Positions 13,982 through 21,500 of a stretch of 27,948 bases of DNA are shown here, one piece after another. The stretch is from UBA9676 sp036522155 (GTDB lineage: Bacteria > Actinomycetota > Actinomycetes > Streptosporangiales > Streptosporangiaceae). A program made the translations under genes and the position numbers. Positions within the stretch are counted from its first letter, which is position 1. Every line of letters begins with the position of its first letter. The stretch covers positions 1-27,948 of the forward strand of contig DATDGI010000392.1 in NCBI GenBank assembly GCA_036522155.1, read 5' to 3'. The notes beneath the pieces were generated by a model. It was not told where the DNA came from and did not search any database. It worked only from the letters and a program-made list of their open reading frames with translations.

Positions 13982-14884
13982 ATGACCGACGCTGCGCCGG
14001 CCGCCGCGCCCCCAGCCCGGGGCCAGGACTCCGCGGGGATCCAGGCCGTGCCGCTGCGGCTGGCGGCGGCACCGCCGCCGCTGCCGACCGTCGACGGTGG
14101 CTTCCGGACCATCCTGGCCGACCCGCCCTGGCGGTTCACGAACCGGACCGGCAAGGTGGCCCCGGAGCACCGGCGGCTGGACCGCTATTCCACACTCGAC
14201 CTGGCCCAGGTCTGCGCGCTCGACGTGACCGCCATCACGGCCGGCACCGCTCACCTGTACCTGTGGGTGCCGAACGCGCTGCTGCCGGAGGGGCTGCGGG
14301 TGATGGAGGCGTGGGGCTTCCGCTACATCTCCAACATCGTCTGGGCCAAACGCCGCAAGGATGGCGGGCCGGACGGCCGCGGTGTTGGTTTCTACTTCCG
14401 CAACGTGACCGAACTGATCCTGTTCGGCGTGCGTGGCAGCATGCGCACCCTGGCCCCGGCCCGGCGGCAGGTGAACATGATCGAGTCACGCAAGCGGGAG
14501 CACTCACGGAAGCCGGACGAGCAGTACGACCTCATCGAGGCCTGCTCGCCCGGCCCGTATCTGGAGATGTTCGCCCGTCATCCGCGGAAGGGCTGGACCG
14601 TCTGGGGCGACGAGGCCGCGGCCGGGATCACGCCACGTGGCCAGCCGCACCGGGGCTACTCCGGTGGCGACCTCCGGGTCCCCTACCTCGACGCCCATGT
14701 CCGCCTGCCCGGCCGGGCCGCGGACCAGATCGCCGGCGCGCTGCGCGCGCTATACGAGGACGGCGCCAGCATCCGCGAACTCGCCGACGAGACCGGCTAC
14801 TCGATCACCCGCGTCCGCAGCCTCCTGGTCAGGGCGGGCACCTCGGTCCGTGCCCGGGGGCGGTCCTCGCCCGCGCACCGGTAG
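13982..14884 (+). CDS. MT-A70 family adenine-N6 DNA methyltransferase with C-terminal HTH
   Basis: 300-aa predicted modification enzyme that would protect the host from the divergent endonuclease. The catalytic DPPW motif is at residues 47-50 (ILADPPWRF). Further MT-A70 features are the TAHLYLWVPNALLPEGL block, the NIVWAKRRKDG block, TELILFGVRG, EHSRKPDEQYDLIEA and PYLEMFARHPRKGWTVWGDE. This family methylates adenine N6. The last ~55 residues are not part of the methylase fold: LRALYEDGASIRELADETG and SITRVRSLLVRAG form a helix-turn-helix similar to small stand-alone HTH proteins common in actinobacteria. Some methyltransferases (M.SsoII, M.EcoRII types) carry an HTH at the N-terminus for autoregulation; here it is C-terminal. 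ATG 13982 has AGGA 5 nt upstream. Confidence 0.88.
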   Translation: MTDAAPAAAPPARGQDSAGIQAVPLRLAAAPPPLPTVDGGFRTILADPPWRFTNRTGKVAPEHRRLDRYSTLDLAQVCALDVTAITAGTAHLYLWVPNALLPEGLRVMEAWGFRYISNIVWAKRRKDGGPDGRGVGFYFRNVTELILFGVRGSMRTLAPARRQVNMIESRKREHSRKPDEQYDLIEACSPGPYLEMFARHPRKGWTVWGDEAAAGITPRGQPHRGYSGGDLRVPYLDAHVRLPGRAADQIAGALRALYEDGASIRELADETGYSITRVRSLLVRAGTSVRARGRSSPAHR

Positions 14885-14963
14885 CTACCCGGAAGTCCTG
14901 CCCCGGGGCTGGGCCCGGTCGCTGGCACCGGCCGCGAGCGGGCGCGGCCTCGGGGCTGCCGGG

Positions 14964-14978
14964 TAGACTCCCGCCGTG
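14964..14978 (+). promoter_or_regulatory. Candidate leaderless promoter of the lipoprotein gene
   Basis: TAGACT (14964-14969), a good actinobacterial -10, ends exactly 6 nt before the GTG start at 14976. No SD is present in the 91-bp gap after the methyltransferase. Confidence 0.5.
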
Positions 14979-15839
14979 CCGCGCCGGACCTGGTTCAGGG
15001 GCGGGCCGGCCATAGCCGGATTCGTGCTCGCGGGGCTGGCCCTGGCTGGATGCGCTCACCAGCCGCCCGCCCGGCAGCAGGCGTCGCTGGCGTCATGCAC
15101 CGCTTTCAGCATCAGCGTGCTCCGGCATCACGTCACGGTCACCTCGCTGCCCGCCGCCTGCCGCGGCCTGACCAAGTCCCAGCTCCACCGGGCGGCCGGC
15201 ACCGCGCTGCAGGCGGTCGCCGAGGCCGTGCCGGGGAAGGTGCGGATCCTGCCCCGCGCGCGTGAACTGCGCCTCCTGCTCGGGCATGTGGCCACCCCGG
15301 TCGCGGCCCGGCCCAGTCCGCCGCCCGCGCCGGCCGCCGCTGGGCCCGTTGGCCCTCCGTCGCGCGTCGTCGCCCTGATCGGCTGGCTGATCACGGTCGG
15401 CCTGGGCTCGCTGATGATGGCCCGGTGGATCGCCCGCACCGGGTTCCGCCGCCTCTTCACCGGTAAGGCCCGGTCGGCGGCCGCCCTCAACTTCGCGCAT
15501 TTGGGGCTGGCCGTCGCTGGCCTGCTGATCTGGATTGGCTACCTGCTGACCAGCCTGACCGCACTGGCCTGGACCGGCTGCGCGCTGCTGCTGCCGGTCG
15601 CCGGTCTCGGCATGGCCCTGGTCAGCCGGTGGTTCCCGGACCGCTCACCGGCTCCCGCCATGGTGCCAGCCGGGGTAACAGCCGGGGCCGCACCAAGTGC
15701 CTCGGTGACGGCCCCGGCCCCGTTCGATCCTGACCCCCCGCCGGTCCAGCACCCGCCGGTCCCGGTCGTGGCCGCGCACGTCGTCTTCGCCGTGACGACC
15801 ATCCTGTTCGCGGTGCTGGCCGCCATCGGCCCCAGGTAG
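14976..15839 (+). CDS. Membrane lipoprotein of unknown function
   Basis: 287-aa envelope protein, family not recognised. The N-terminus has a basic start, a hydrophobic stretch and the lipobox L-A-G-C ending at C26, so it is probably lipidated outside. A ~100-residue external domain follows, with two further cysteines (LASCTAF and PAACRG) that could form a disulphide. It is rich in short basic/helical segments. After a Pro/Ala linker come three helices: VVALIGWLITVGLGSLMMAR (about 131-150), a long hydrophobic region (about 170-215) and a C-terminal helix (VVFAVTTILFAVLAAIG). A Pro-rich linker lies before the last helix. GTG 14976 fits a leaderless transcript. No neighbour suggests a pathway; the peroxiredoxin downstream is convergent. 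Confidence 0.7.
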   Translation: MPRRTWFRGGPAIAGFVLAGLALAGCAHQPPARQQASLASCTAFSISVLRHHVTVTSLPAACRGLTKSQLHRAAGTALQAVAEAVPGKVRILPRARELRLLLGHVATPVAARPSPPPAPAAAGPVGPPSRVVALIGWLITVGLGSLMMARWIARTGFRRLFTGKARSAAALNFAHLGLAVAGLLIWIGYLLTSLTALAWTGCALLLPVAGLGMALVSRWFPDRSPAPAMVPAGVTAGAAPSASVTAPAPFDPDPPPVQHPPVPVVAAHVVFAVTTILFAVLAAIGPR

Positions 15840-15870
15840 GCGCCCGCGGCGGGAGGGGATCCCAGCCGGT

Positions 15871-16527
15871 TTACCGCGGCTGGGGCACGATCCGGATGTA
15901 GGGCTTGGGCGCCTGCCACTCGCCGAAGATCTCCTTGGCCTCGTCGTTGGAGACCGAGCCGGCGATGATGACGTCCTCGCCTGGCTGCCAGTTGACCGGG
16001 GTGGAGACCCGGTGCTTGGCGGTGAGCTGGAGCGAGTCGATCACCCGCAGCACCTCGTCGAAGTTGCGCCCGGTGGTCATCGGGTAGACCAGGACCAGCT
16101 TGATCTTCTTGTCCGGGCCGATCACGAAGACGTTCCGCACCGTCTGGTTGTCGGCGGGAGTGCGGGACTTCGCATCGCCGGAGGTGCTGGCGGGCAGCAT
16201 CCCGTACAGCTTCGCCACGTTGAAGTCGGCGTCGCCGATGATCGGGTAGTTGGGTGCGTACCCCTGGGTCTCCTCGATGTCCGCCGCCCACCGCTCGTGA
16301 TCGCCGGTGGAGTCAACCGACAGTCCGATGATCTTCACGCCGCGGCGGTCGAAATCCGGCTTGATCTTGGCCATGTAGCCCAGTTCGGTGGTGCAGACCG
16401 GGGTTAAGTCCTTGGGGTGCGAGAACAGGACCGCCCACGAGTCGCCAATCCACTCGTGGAAGTCGATCGGGCCCTCGCTGGTCTCGGCGTGGAAATCAGG
16501 GGCGGTGTCGCCAATGGCCAGTGCCAT
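15871..16527 (-). CDS. 1-Cys peroxiredoxin (Prx6-type AhpC/TSA family)
   Basis: 218-aa cytosolic peroxidase that reduces H2O2 and alkyl or lipid hydroperoxides. The active-site motif is DLTPVCTTELG with peroxidatic C45, the only cysteine in the protein, so a mycothiol or other external thiol should resolve it. The Prx6-type C-terminal domain is present (STPVNWQPGEDVIIAGSVS), matching the usual ~215-220 aa length. The frame extends upstream to 16629, but ATG 16527 has AGGAGG at a good distance and begins the conserved MALAIGDTAPDF, so this start is firm. TAGCGT on the minus strand (16587-16592) may be the -10. The region 16528-16797 otherwise shows no supported gene. Confidence 0.95.
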   Translation of the reverse strand: MALAIGDTAPDFHAETSEGPIDFHEWIGDSWAVLFSHPKDLTPVCTTELGYMAKIKPDFDRRGVKIIGLSVDSTGDHERWAADIEETQGYAPNYPIIGDADFNVAKLYGMLPASTSGDAKSRTPADNQTVRNVFVIGPDKKIKLVLVYPMTTGRNFDEVLRVIDSLQLTAKHRVSTPVNWQPGEDVIIAGSVSNDEAKEIFGEWQAPKPYIRIVPQPR

Positions 16528-16797
16528 GATTCCTCCTGGAACTCGCTGCTGGGCTTGCTGCCTGGATCTTCTTATCGCCCACGGACACGCTATCGGCATG
16601 GGCGGCCCAGCCGCAGGCCGGTCACCCACCAGCCGGTCCAGGGGGTCGGTCGGGCAGCGCCCGCGGCAGCCCGAACAGGCGCAGCGCGCTGCTGGGGAAC
16701 TGGGCGGCTTCCCTGCACCAGCCAGATGGCAGATGATGATCCCGTTCCAGCGACCGCAGCCCGCAGACCGTCCGCGGATAGCTCATGGGGGCACCCG

Positions 16798-17145
16798 GTG
16801 AACGCAGATGACAGCGCCCGGATGCGGGATCTGCTGGCCAGCAACCGGACCCTGCTGGCCTGGGTCCGGACGTCGATCTCGTTCGCTGGGCTCGGGTTCG
16901 TGGTCGCCAAATTCGGCCGTGGTGCGCACCTGCCGCGGGTTGCCGGCTACCTCGGGATCTTCCTGGCCCTGATCGGGCTGCTGCTCATCGTCAGTGGCTA
17001 TGCCCAGCACAGCTCGGTGGTGCGCCAGGAAGCGCCGCCGCCTGGCGCACCGGCGCCTGCCCGCTGGCCCGCCGTCCTGGCCGCCGCCTGCTGTGCTGTG
17101 ACCTGTGCCCTGCTCGTCGTCTACCTGGCCGTCACCGCCCCCTGA
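16798..17145 (+). CDS. DUF202 (YidH-type) membrane protein
   Basis: 115-aa inner-membrane protein of the DUF202 family, whose function is not established. The diagnostic N-terminal motif DLLASNRTLLAWVRTSISFAG runs into helix 1 (about residues 22-38). Helix 2 is GYLGIFLALIGLLLIVSGYA and helix 3 is the C-terminal AVLAAACCAVTCALLVVYLAV. Start is GTG 16798, matching the family's MNADDSARMRDLLA-type beginning; a GGGGG run (16787-16791) precedes it. The DUF302 gene begins 24 bp after the stop, so the two likely form an operon. Confidence 0.9.
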   Translation: MNADDSARMRDLLASNRTLLAWVRTSISFAGLGFVVAKFGRGAHLPRVAGYLGIFLALIGLLLIVSGYAQHSSVVRQEAPPPGAPAPARWPAVLAAACCAVTCALLVVYLAVTAP

Positions 17146-17169
17146 CCCTGACCACTGAGGAGGCCATCG

Positions 17170-17571
17170 ATGGCCCACGACCCGCACTCCGAGCCGGGCG
17201 TCGTCAGCAAGCTCAGCCCGCGACCTGTGCCCGAGACGGTCGAGCGGCTTACCGGCATGATCGCCGCTCATGGCATGACGCTGTTCGCGGTCATCGACCA
17301 GCGCGCCGCGGCGGCCACGGCCGGCCTGGACCTGCGTGCCACCACCCTGGTCATGTTCGGCAGCCCGGCCGCGGGCACGCCGGTGATGGCGGCCGCGCCG
17401 CTGGCCGCGCTGGATCTGCCGCTGAAGGTGCTGGTCTGGGACGACGGCGGGCAGACCCAGGTCAGCTATGTGGACCCGGCCACGCTCGCGGACCGGCACT
17501 ACCTCAGCGCGGGCCTGGCCGCCCGGCTGGCCGGCATCGGCCCGCTCATCGATGCGCTCGTCGCACCATGA
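17170..17571 (+). CDS. DUF302 domain protein
   Basis: 133-aa cytosolic protein of the DUF302 family; biochemical role unknown. Recognisable blocks are the VETVERL-like helix (VPETVERLTGMIAAHGMTLFAVIDQ), LRATTLVMFGSPAAGTPVM, LAALDLPLKVLVWDD and VSYVDPATLADRHYL, spanning essentially the whole protein. Start is ATG 17170 with GAGGAGG upstream. It follows the DUF202 gene closely on the same strand, and both are presumably one transcript. Some archaeal and bacterial DUF302 proteins occur near sulfur or redox genes, but nothing here identifies a substrate. Confidence 0.9.
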   Translation: MAHDPHSEPGVVSKLSPRPVPETVERLTGMIAAHGMTLFAVIDQRAAAATAGLDLRATTLVMFGSPAAGTPVMAAAPLAALDLPLKVLVWDDGGQTQVSYVDPATLADRHYLSAGLAARLAGIGPLIDALVAP

Positions 17572-17617
17572 TCCTGCCCGGCGCGCCCGCGCTTGGCGCC
17601 GGGCCGGGGCGGCCGGT

Positions 17618-17632
17618 TATGGTGGGCCGGTG
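17618..17632 (+). promoter_or_regulatory. Candidate leaderless promoter of the double-GNAT gene
   Basis: TATGGT (17618-17623, TAnnnT) ends 6 nt before GTG 17630. The spacing is the same as at two other genes in the window, and no SD is visible. Confidence 0.45.
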
Positions 17633-18478
17633 GCCCCGAGACTCGTCACCGAGCGGCTTGCCCTGCGGATGTGGGACGCCGGCGACGCCGGCCCGGCGCT
17701 CGCCGCCTACGGCGATGCCGAGGTCGCCCGCTGGCTGGCCCCGGCCATGGACCGGGTCCAGGACGAGGCGGCCATGCGGCGGCTGCTCCAGCAGTGGGTG
17801 GGCGAGGACGCCCGGCTTCTGACACCGGCCGGCCGATGGGCGATCGAGCTGCGCGCGGACGGGCGGGTCATCGGCGGCGCGTCCCTGCTGCCGCTCCCCC
17901 CCGACGACGAATACGAGGTGGGCTGGCAGCTCAGCCCGCGGGAGTGGGGCCACGGCTACGCCACCGAGGCCGGGCTGGCGCTGGTGCGGTGGGCGTTCGA
18001 CCAGGGGCTGGAGCAGGTCATCGCGCTGGTCCGGCCAGCCAACACCCGGGCGACCTCGATGGTCCGCCGGATCGGCATGGAGTGGGTGGGCGAGACCGAG
18101 AAGTACCACCACCTGCGGTTGCAGCAGTACCGCATGCGCCCCGGGGACCTGACCGGGCCTTACCCGGCCGAAGCCGTTCCCACGCCGGTCACCGACAACC
18201 AGGCCGCCTCCCGGTTCGAGCTGTGGGTCGGCGGCCACCTCGCCGAGCTGCCCTACCGGCGGAACGGGAAGCGGCTGGTCCTGATCCACACCGAGGTGCC
18301 CGAAGCGCTGGCCGGCCGTGGCCTCGGCGGCCGGCTGGTGACCGCAGCGGTGGACCGCGCCGCACGCGATGGCATGACGATCGTGCCGCTGTGCCCGTTC
18401 GCCCGCGACTGGCTGGGGCGCCATCCCGGCGTGGCCGGCCGGGCCGATATCGACTGGGACAGTGGTGACGCCGGCTAG
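17630..18478 (+). CDS. Two-domain GNAT acetyltransferase (RimJ/RimL-like + NATD1/YjdJ-like)
   Basis: 282-aa protein with two acetyl-CoA-dependent domains. Domain 1 (about 1-170) begins PRLVTERLALRMWD, contains the acetyl-CoA loop region SPREWGHGYATEAGLALV and ends near the RPANTRATSMVRRIGMEW block, as in Acetyltransf_3 (RimJ/RimL). Domain 2 (about 190-280) is a compact GNAT of the YjdJ/NATD1 class: ASRFELWVGGHLAELPYRR, VPEALAGRGLGGRLV and CPFARDWLGRHP. The fusion may acetylate a protein N-terminus or small molecule; the substrate is unknown. I chose GTG 17630 because domain 1 starts there and a -10 box fits; the frame is open further upstream inside the DUF302 gene. Its TAG stop is part of CTAG shared with the convergent encapsulin stop. 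Confidence 0.85.
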   Translation: MAPRLVTERLALRMWDAGDAGPALAAYGDAEVARWLAPAMDRVQDEAAMRRLLQQWVGEDARLLTPAGRWAIELRADGRVIGGASLLPLPPDDEYEVGWQLSPREWGHGYATEAGLALVRWAFDQGLEQVIALVRPANTRATSMVRRIGMEWVGETEKYHHLRLQQYRMRPGDLTGPYPAEAVPTPVTDNQAASRFELWVGGHLAELPYRRNGKRLVLIHTEVPEALAGRGLGGRLVTAAVDRAARDGMTIVPLCPFARDWLGRHPGVAGRADIDWDSGDAG

Positions 18479-19281
18479 CCCTTCGCCGCACCGATCGGTA
18501 CCGCCGCCTCCGGCGTGTGCACCAGGAACGTCACCGACTCGGTGAAGTACAGCCGGACCTGGCCGGCGTCGTGGGACTCATAGCCGATCGACAGGTCCTG
18601 GCCGAGGTACAGGCCGTAGTCCCCGCCGCGGGCCGACAGCACGAAAGCCCCGTCGGTGGCTGGCGCCCAGATGATGTCGCCGTCCACCACCCGCGTCAGG
18701 TGCTCGCGGAGCGGGTAGCCGTGGTCAGAGGTCTCGCTGACGGCGGTGTAGGCGTCCGCGCTCAGCAGCAGCGAGTACGGGCCGCCGACCCCGGCCAGCC
18801 GCAGCGAGCTGACCGCCTGGCTGATCACGTCCGGATAGCCGCGCGGGTCGGCCGGCAGGACCGGCGCCGGGTACGGCGAGCTGGCCCGGATGCCGGGGAT
18901 GGCCGCCGCCGGGTACCCCTCGAAGATGGCCCGGTCCTCGGCGTAGGCGATCTTCCGGGCGGCGTCCTTCGCCGGCTGCCAGTCAGGGTCCTGCGCGCCC
19001 CGCTCCACGTCGTCGATGGCCTGGCGGTCCAGGCTGAACGGCACCCGCAGCTCCACCAGCGGCTGCGTCTGCCGGAGCCAGGCGGTGACCCCGTCCGCGG
19101 GCGGGTCGGCGCCCGCCCGGTGCCCGGTCCCGACGGCCGCGAGCGTGCTGCCGTCCGGGCCGTGCACATCGGCCACCCGGCGTCCGGCCAGGTACAGGGT
19201 GAAGGTCCGCCGGGTTTCCGCCTCGATACTGGCCCAGGCGGCCTCGGAGATCGGCGCAAGCTCACGGTGCAGGTTATTCAT
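18475..19281 (-). CDS. Family 1 encapsulin shell protein
   Basis: 268-aa HK97-fold capsid-like protein that self-assembles into a protein nanocompartment around the peroxidase encoded immediately upstream. Typical family 1 landmarks are MNNLHRELAPISEAAWASIE at the N-terminus, RRVADVHGPDG, the E-loop region with PFSLDRQAIDDVERGAQDPD, AEDRAIFEGYPAAAIPGI, YSLLLSADAYTAVSE, and C-terminal YLGQDLSIGYESHD ... VTFLVHTPEAAVPI. The length matches 24-nm, 60-mer encapsulins. ATG 19281 lies inside the end of the DyP gene (8-nt overlap), giving translational coupling of cargo and shell. There are no transmembrane segments. It probably works against oxidative stress. Confidence 0.95.
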   Translation of the reverse strand: MNNLHRELAPISEAAWASIEAETRRTFTLYLAGRRVADVHGPDGSTLAAVGTGHRAGADPPADGVTAWLRQTQPLVELRVPFSLDRQAIDDVERGAQDPDWQPAKDAARKIAYAEDRAIFEGYPAAAIPGIRASSPYPAPVLPADPRGYPDVISQAVSSLRLAGVGGPYSLLLSADAYTAVSETSDHGYPLREHLTRVVDGDIIWAPATDGAFVLSARGGDYGLYLGQDLSIGYESHDAGQVRLYFTESVTFLVHTPEAAVPIGAAKG

Positions 19282-20323
19282 GCTGGGCTCTCCTGTTCAG
19301 GCTGCCGATGCGCAGGGATCCGTTACTGCCCGCCAATGTGCTCAACGGCGCTGCCTGGCCAGCCCCGGCTCCCGGTGCGGGCGGGTCGTCCAGGAAGCCG
19401 GCCGGGGGCACGAAGAACAGGCTGCCGGTCACCGCGGTGGAGAAATCGAGTATCCGGTCGGTGTTGCCGGGCGGGTTACCGACGAACATGTTCCGCAGCA
19501 TCTGCTCGGTGGTGCCGGGAGTGGCGGAGTACCCGATGAAGTAGGTGCCGAACTCGCCCCGCCCGGCGCGGCCGAACGGCATGTTGTCGCGGACGATCTG
19601 CCGCTCGGTCCCGTCGGCTTCGGTGATGGTGTTCAGCGCCACGTGCGAGTTGGCGGGCTTGATCCCGTCCGGCAGCTCGATGTTGGACAGCTTGGTCCGG
19701 CCGACCACCTGCTCCTGCTCCCCGTCGGGCAGCGCGTTCCAGGCCGTCATGTCGTGCAGGTACTTCTGCACGATGACGTAGCTGCCGCCGGCGAACGCCG
19801 GGTCCCCCGCGCCGATGAGCGCGGCCGCGGCCGCGGCCGGCCCGCTGGGGTTCTCGGTGCCGTCCACGAAGCCGAGCAGGTCGCGCTCGTCGAAGTACCG
19901 GAACCCGTGCACCTCGTCCTCGACCGTGACCCAGCCGCTAAGCCGGTCCATGATCTGGGTGGCCAGCTCGAAGCACAGGTCCATGTGCCGGGCCCGGATG
20001 TGGAACAGCAGATCGCCCGGGGTGGCGACGGCCGTGTGGCTGGCCCCGGCGACTTCGGCGAACGGGTGCAGTTCGGCGGGCCGCGGCCCGCCGAACAGCC
20101 GGTCCCACACCGCCGACCCGACCCCGGCGACGCAGGTCAGCCCGCCGTCCGGGATCCGGAAGCCGACCGCGCGCTGGAGCCCGGCCAGGTCAGCCAGCAG
20201 CTCCCTGGCTACCGGCTCGCCGCCCGGGCTGACCGACACCACCAGGAAGATCGCCGCACCGGTCAGCGGGGTGAGGATGGGCTGCGGGGTGGGTCCTGAA
20301 TCTGCGGGTCCCGGCGCCGTCAT
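19274..20323 (-). CDS. DyP-type haem peroxidase, encapsulin cargo
   Basis: 349-aa dye-decolourising peroxidase. Key residues are distal D154 in GFVDGTENP, proximal haem ligand H227 in PANSHVALN, and distal R245 in QIVRDNMPFGR. This spacing is nearly identical to B-type DypB enzymes. The C-terminus has a Pro/Gly/Ala linker and the encapsulin cargo-loading motif NGSLRIGSL (335-343), so the enzyme should be packed into the shell encoded by the overlapping next gene. Six or seven extra residues (NRRAQHE) follow the motif because the coding region runs into the encapsulin gene. I prefer ATG 20323, 9 nt after GAGGAG; GTG 20329 is an alternative but is only 3 nt from it. Confidence 0.95.
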   Translation of the reverse strand: MTAPGPADSGPTPQPILTPLTGAAIFLVVSVSPGGEPVARELLADLAGLQRAVGFRIPDGGLTCVAGVGSAVWDRLFGGPRPAELHPFAEVAGASHTAVATPGDLLFHIRARHMDLCFELATQIMDRLSGWVTVEDEVHGFRYFDERDLLGFVDGTENPSGPAAAAAALIGAGDPAFAGGSYVIVQKYLHDMTAWNALPDGEQEQVVGRTKLSNIELPDGIKPANSHVALNTITEADGTERQIVRDNMPFGRAGRGEFGTYFIGYSATPGTTEQMLRNMFVGNPPGNTDRILDFSTAVTGSLFFVPPAGFLDDPPAPGAGAGQAAPLSTLAGSNGSLRIGSLNRRAQHE

Positions 20324-20425
20324 GACCACGCGCTCCTCTTTGGCGGTTCGGACAGCAGACAGCCTGCCACAGCCGGCCCGGGCTTCAGCGGCCGGCGGCC
20401 CGGGTTAATGGTTCGCCGGTGTCAC

Positions 20426-20441
20426 TACCTGACGGTAAGTT
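20426..20441 (+). promoter_or_regulatory. Candidate promoter/operator of the DrrAB-like operon
   Basis: TAAGTT (20436-20441) fits a -10. The short palindrome TACC-TGAC-GGTA (20426-20437) overlaps it, a position where a repressor would block RNA polymerase. It lies in the 145-bp divergent gap with the DyP gene. No regulator gene is adjacent. Confidence 0.3.
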
Positions 20442-20468
20442 CTGTGCGGCGGCCGTGAAGGGGAGGGC

Positions 20469-21500
20469 GTGGTGGGACAAGCGAGTTCGGGACCGGCGAT
20501 CCTGGTGGAGGGGCTGGTCAAGTCGTTCGGGGAGGTCCAGGCGCTGCGCGGGATCGACCTGTCGGTGCCGCACGGGACGGTGCTGGGGGTGCTCGGGCCC
20601 AACGGCGCGGGCAAGACGACGGCGGTGCGGATCCTGACCACCCTGCTGCTCCCGGACGGCGGGCGCGCCTGGGTAGAGGGCCAGGACGTGGTGAGGGAAG
20701 CGGCCGCGGTCCGCCGCTCGATCGGGCTGGCCGGGCAGTCGCCGGCCATCCAGCTGGAACTCACCGGCCGGGAGAATCTGGAACTCATCGGCCGCCTCCA
20801 TCACCTGCCCCGCCCGGCGGGCCGCCGGCGGGCGCTGGACCTGCTGGCCCAGTTCGACCTGCTCGACGCGGCCGACCGGCCCGCCAAGAACTTCTCCGGC
20901 GGCATGCAGCGCCGCCTGGACCTGGCCGCCAGCCTGGTCGGCGAGCCGCAGGTGCTGTTCCTGGACGAGCCGACCACCGGCCTGGACCCGCGGTCACGGC
21001 TGGCCATGTGGGACACCATCCGGTCGCTCGTCGCGGGCGGCACCACCATGCTGCTGTGCACGCAGTACCTGGACGAGGCCGACGAACTGGCGGACCAGAT
21101 CGTGGTCATCGACCACGGCCTGGTCATCGCGGCCGGCACGGCCGAAGAGCTGAAGACCCGGATCGGCGGCGACGTGCTGGAGTTCACCGTGCCGGACCGG
21201 AGCCGGGCCGGCGACGCCGCCACCGCCGTAGCGAAGATCGGCGAGAGCGAGCCGCACGTGGATTCGGAGACGGGAATGGTGAGCATGGGCGTGGCCGGCC
21301 GCGGCTCGGAGGCGCTGATCGAGACGGTGCGGAGCCTGGACGGCGCCGGCGTCGAGGTCCGCGGCCTCACCCTGCGCCGTCCCTCCCTGGATGACGTTTT
21401 CCTGGCCCTGACCGGGCACGCCGCCGAGGAAGAAGCCGGCCCGCCGGGCCGCCGCCGCCGCCGGGGCCGCCGCACCGACTCCGCGAGGGCAGCGTCGTGA
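20469..21500 (+). CDS. DrrA-type ABC exporter ATPase
   Basis: 343-aa ATPase of the daunorubicin-resistance (DrrA) class that pairs with the ABC-2 permease encoded next. Motifs are Walker A GPNGAGKTT (about residues 42-50), Q-loop GLAGQSPAI, signature NFSGGMQRRLDL, Walker B VLFLDEPTTGLDPRS, and LLCTQYLDEADELADQI, where the usual switch-His region reads TQY as in DrrA. The DrrA C-terminal domain (about 225-315) ends GLTLRRPSLDDVFLALTGH. A highly basic Arg-rich tail (PPGRRRRRGRR) follows. Two tandem GTG codons (20469, 20472) can start it; GGGGAGG favours the second by spacing. The stop overlaps the permease start by 4 nt. Likely role is export of a lipophilic compound or lipid. Confidence 0.93.
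   Translation: MVGQASSGPAILVEGLVKSFGEVQALRGIDLSVPHGTVLGVLGPNGAGKTTAVRILTTLLLPDGGRAWVEGQDVVREAAAVRRSIGLAGQSPAIQLELTGRENLELIGRLHHLPRPAGRRRALDLLAQFDLLDAADRPAKNFSGGMQRRLDLAASLVGEPQVLFLDEPTTGLDPRSRLAMWDTIRSLVAGGTTMLLCTQYLDEADELADQIVVIDHGLVIAAGTAEELKTRIGGDVLEFTVPDRSRAGDAATAVAKIGESEPHVDSETGMVSMGVAGRGSEALIETVRSLDGAGVEVRGLTLRRPSLDDVFLALTGHAAEEEAGPPGRRRRRGRRTDSARAAS

Noticed and set aside
16528..16797. Possible gene or OxyR-like site between the peroxiredoxin and DUF202 genes
   Set aside because: The frames here are low-complexity readthrough, and the ATAG/CTAT-like elements do not have OxyR spacing.
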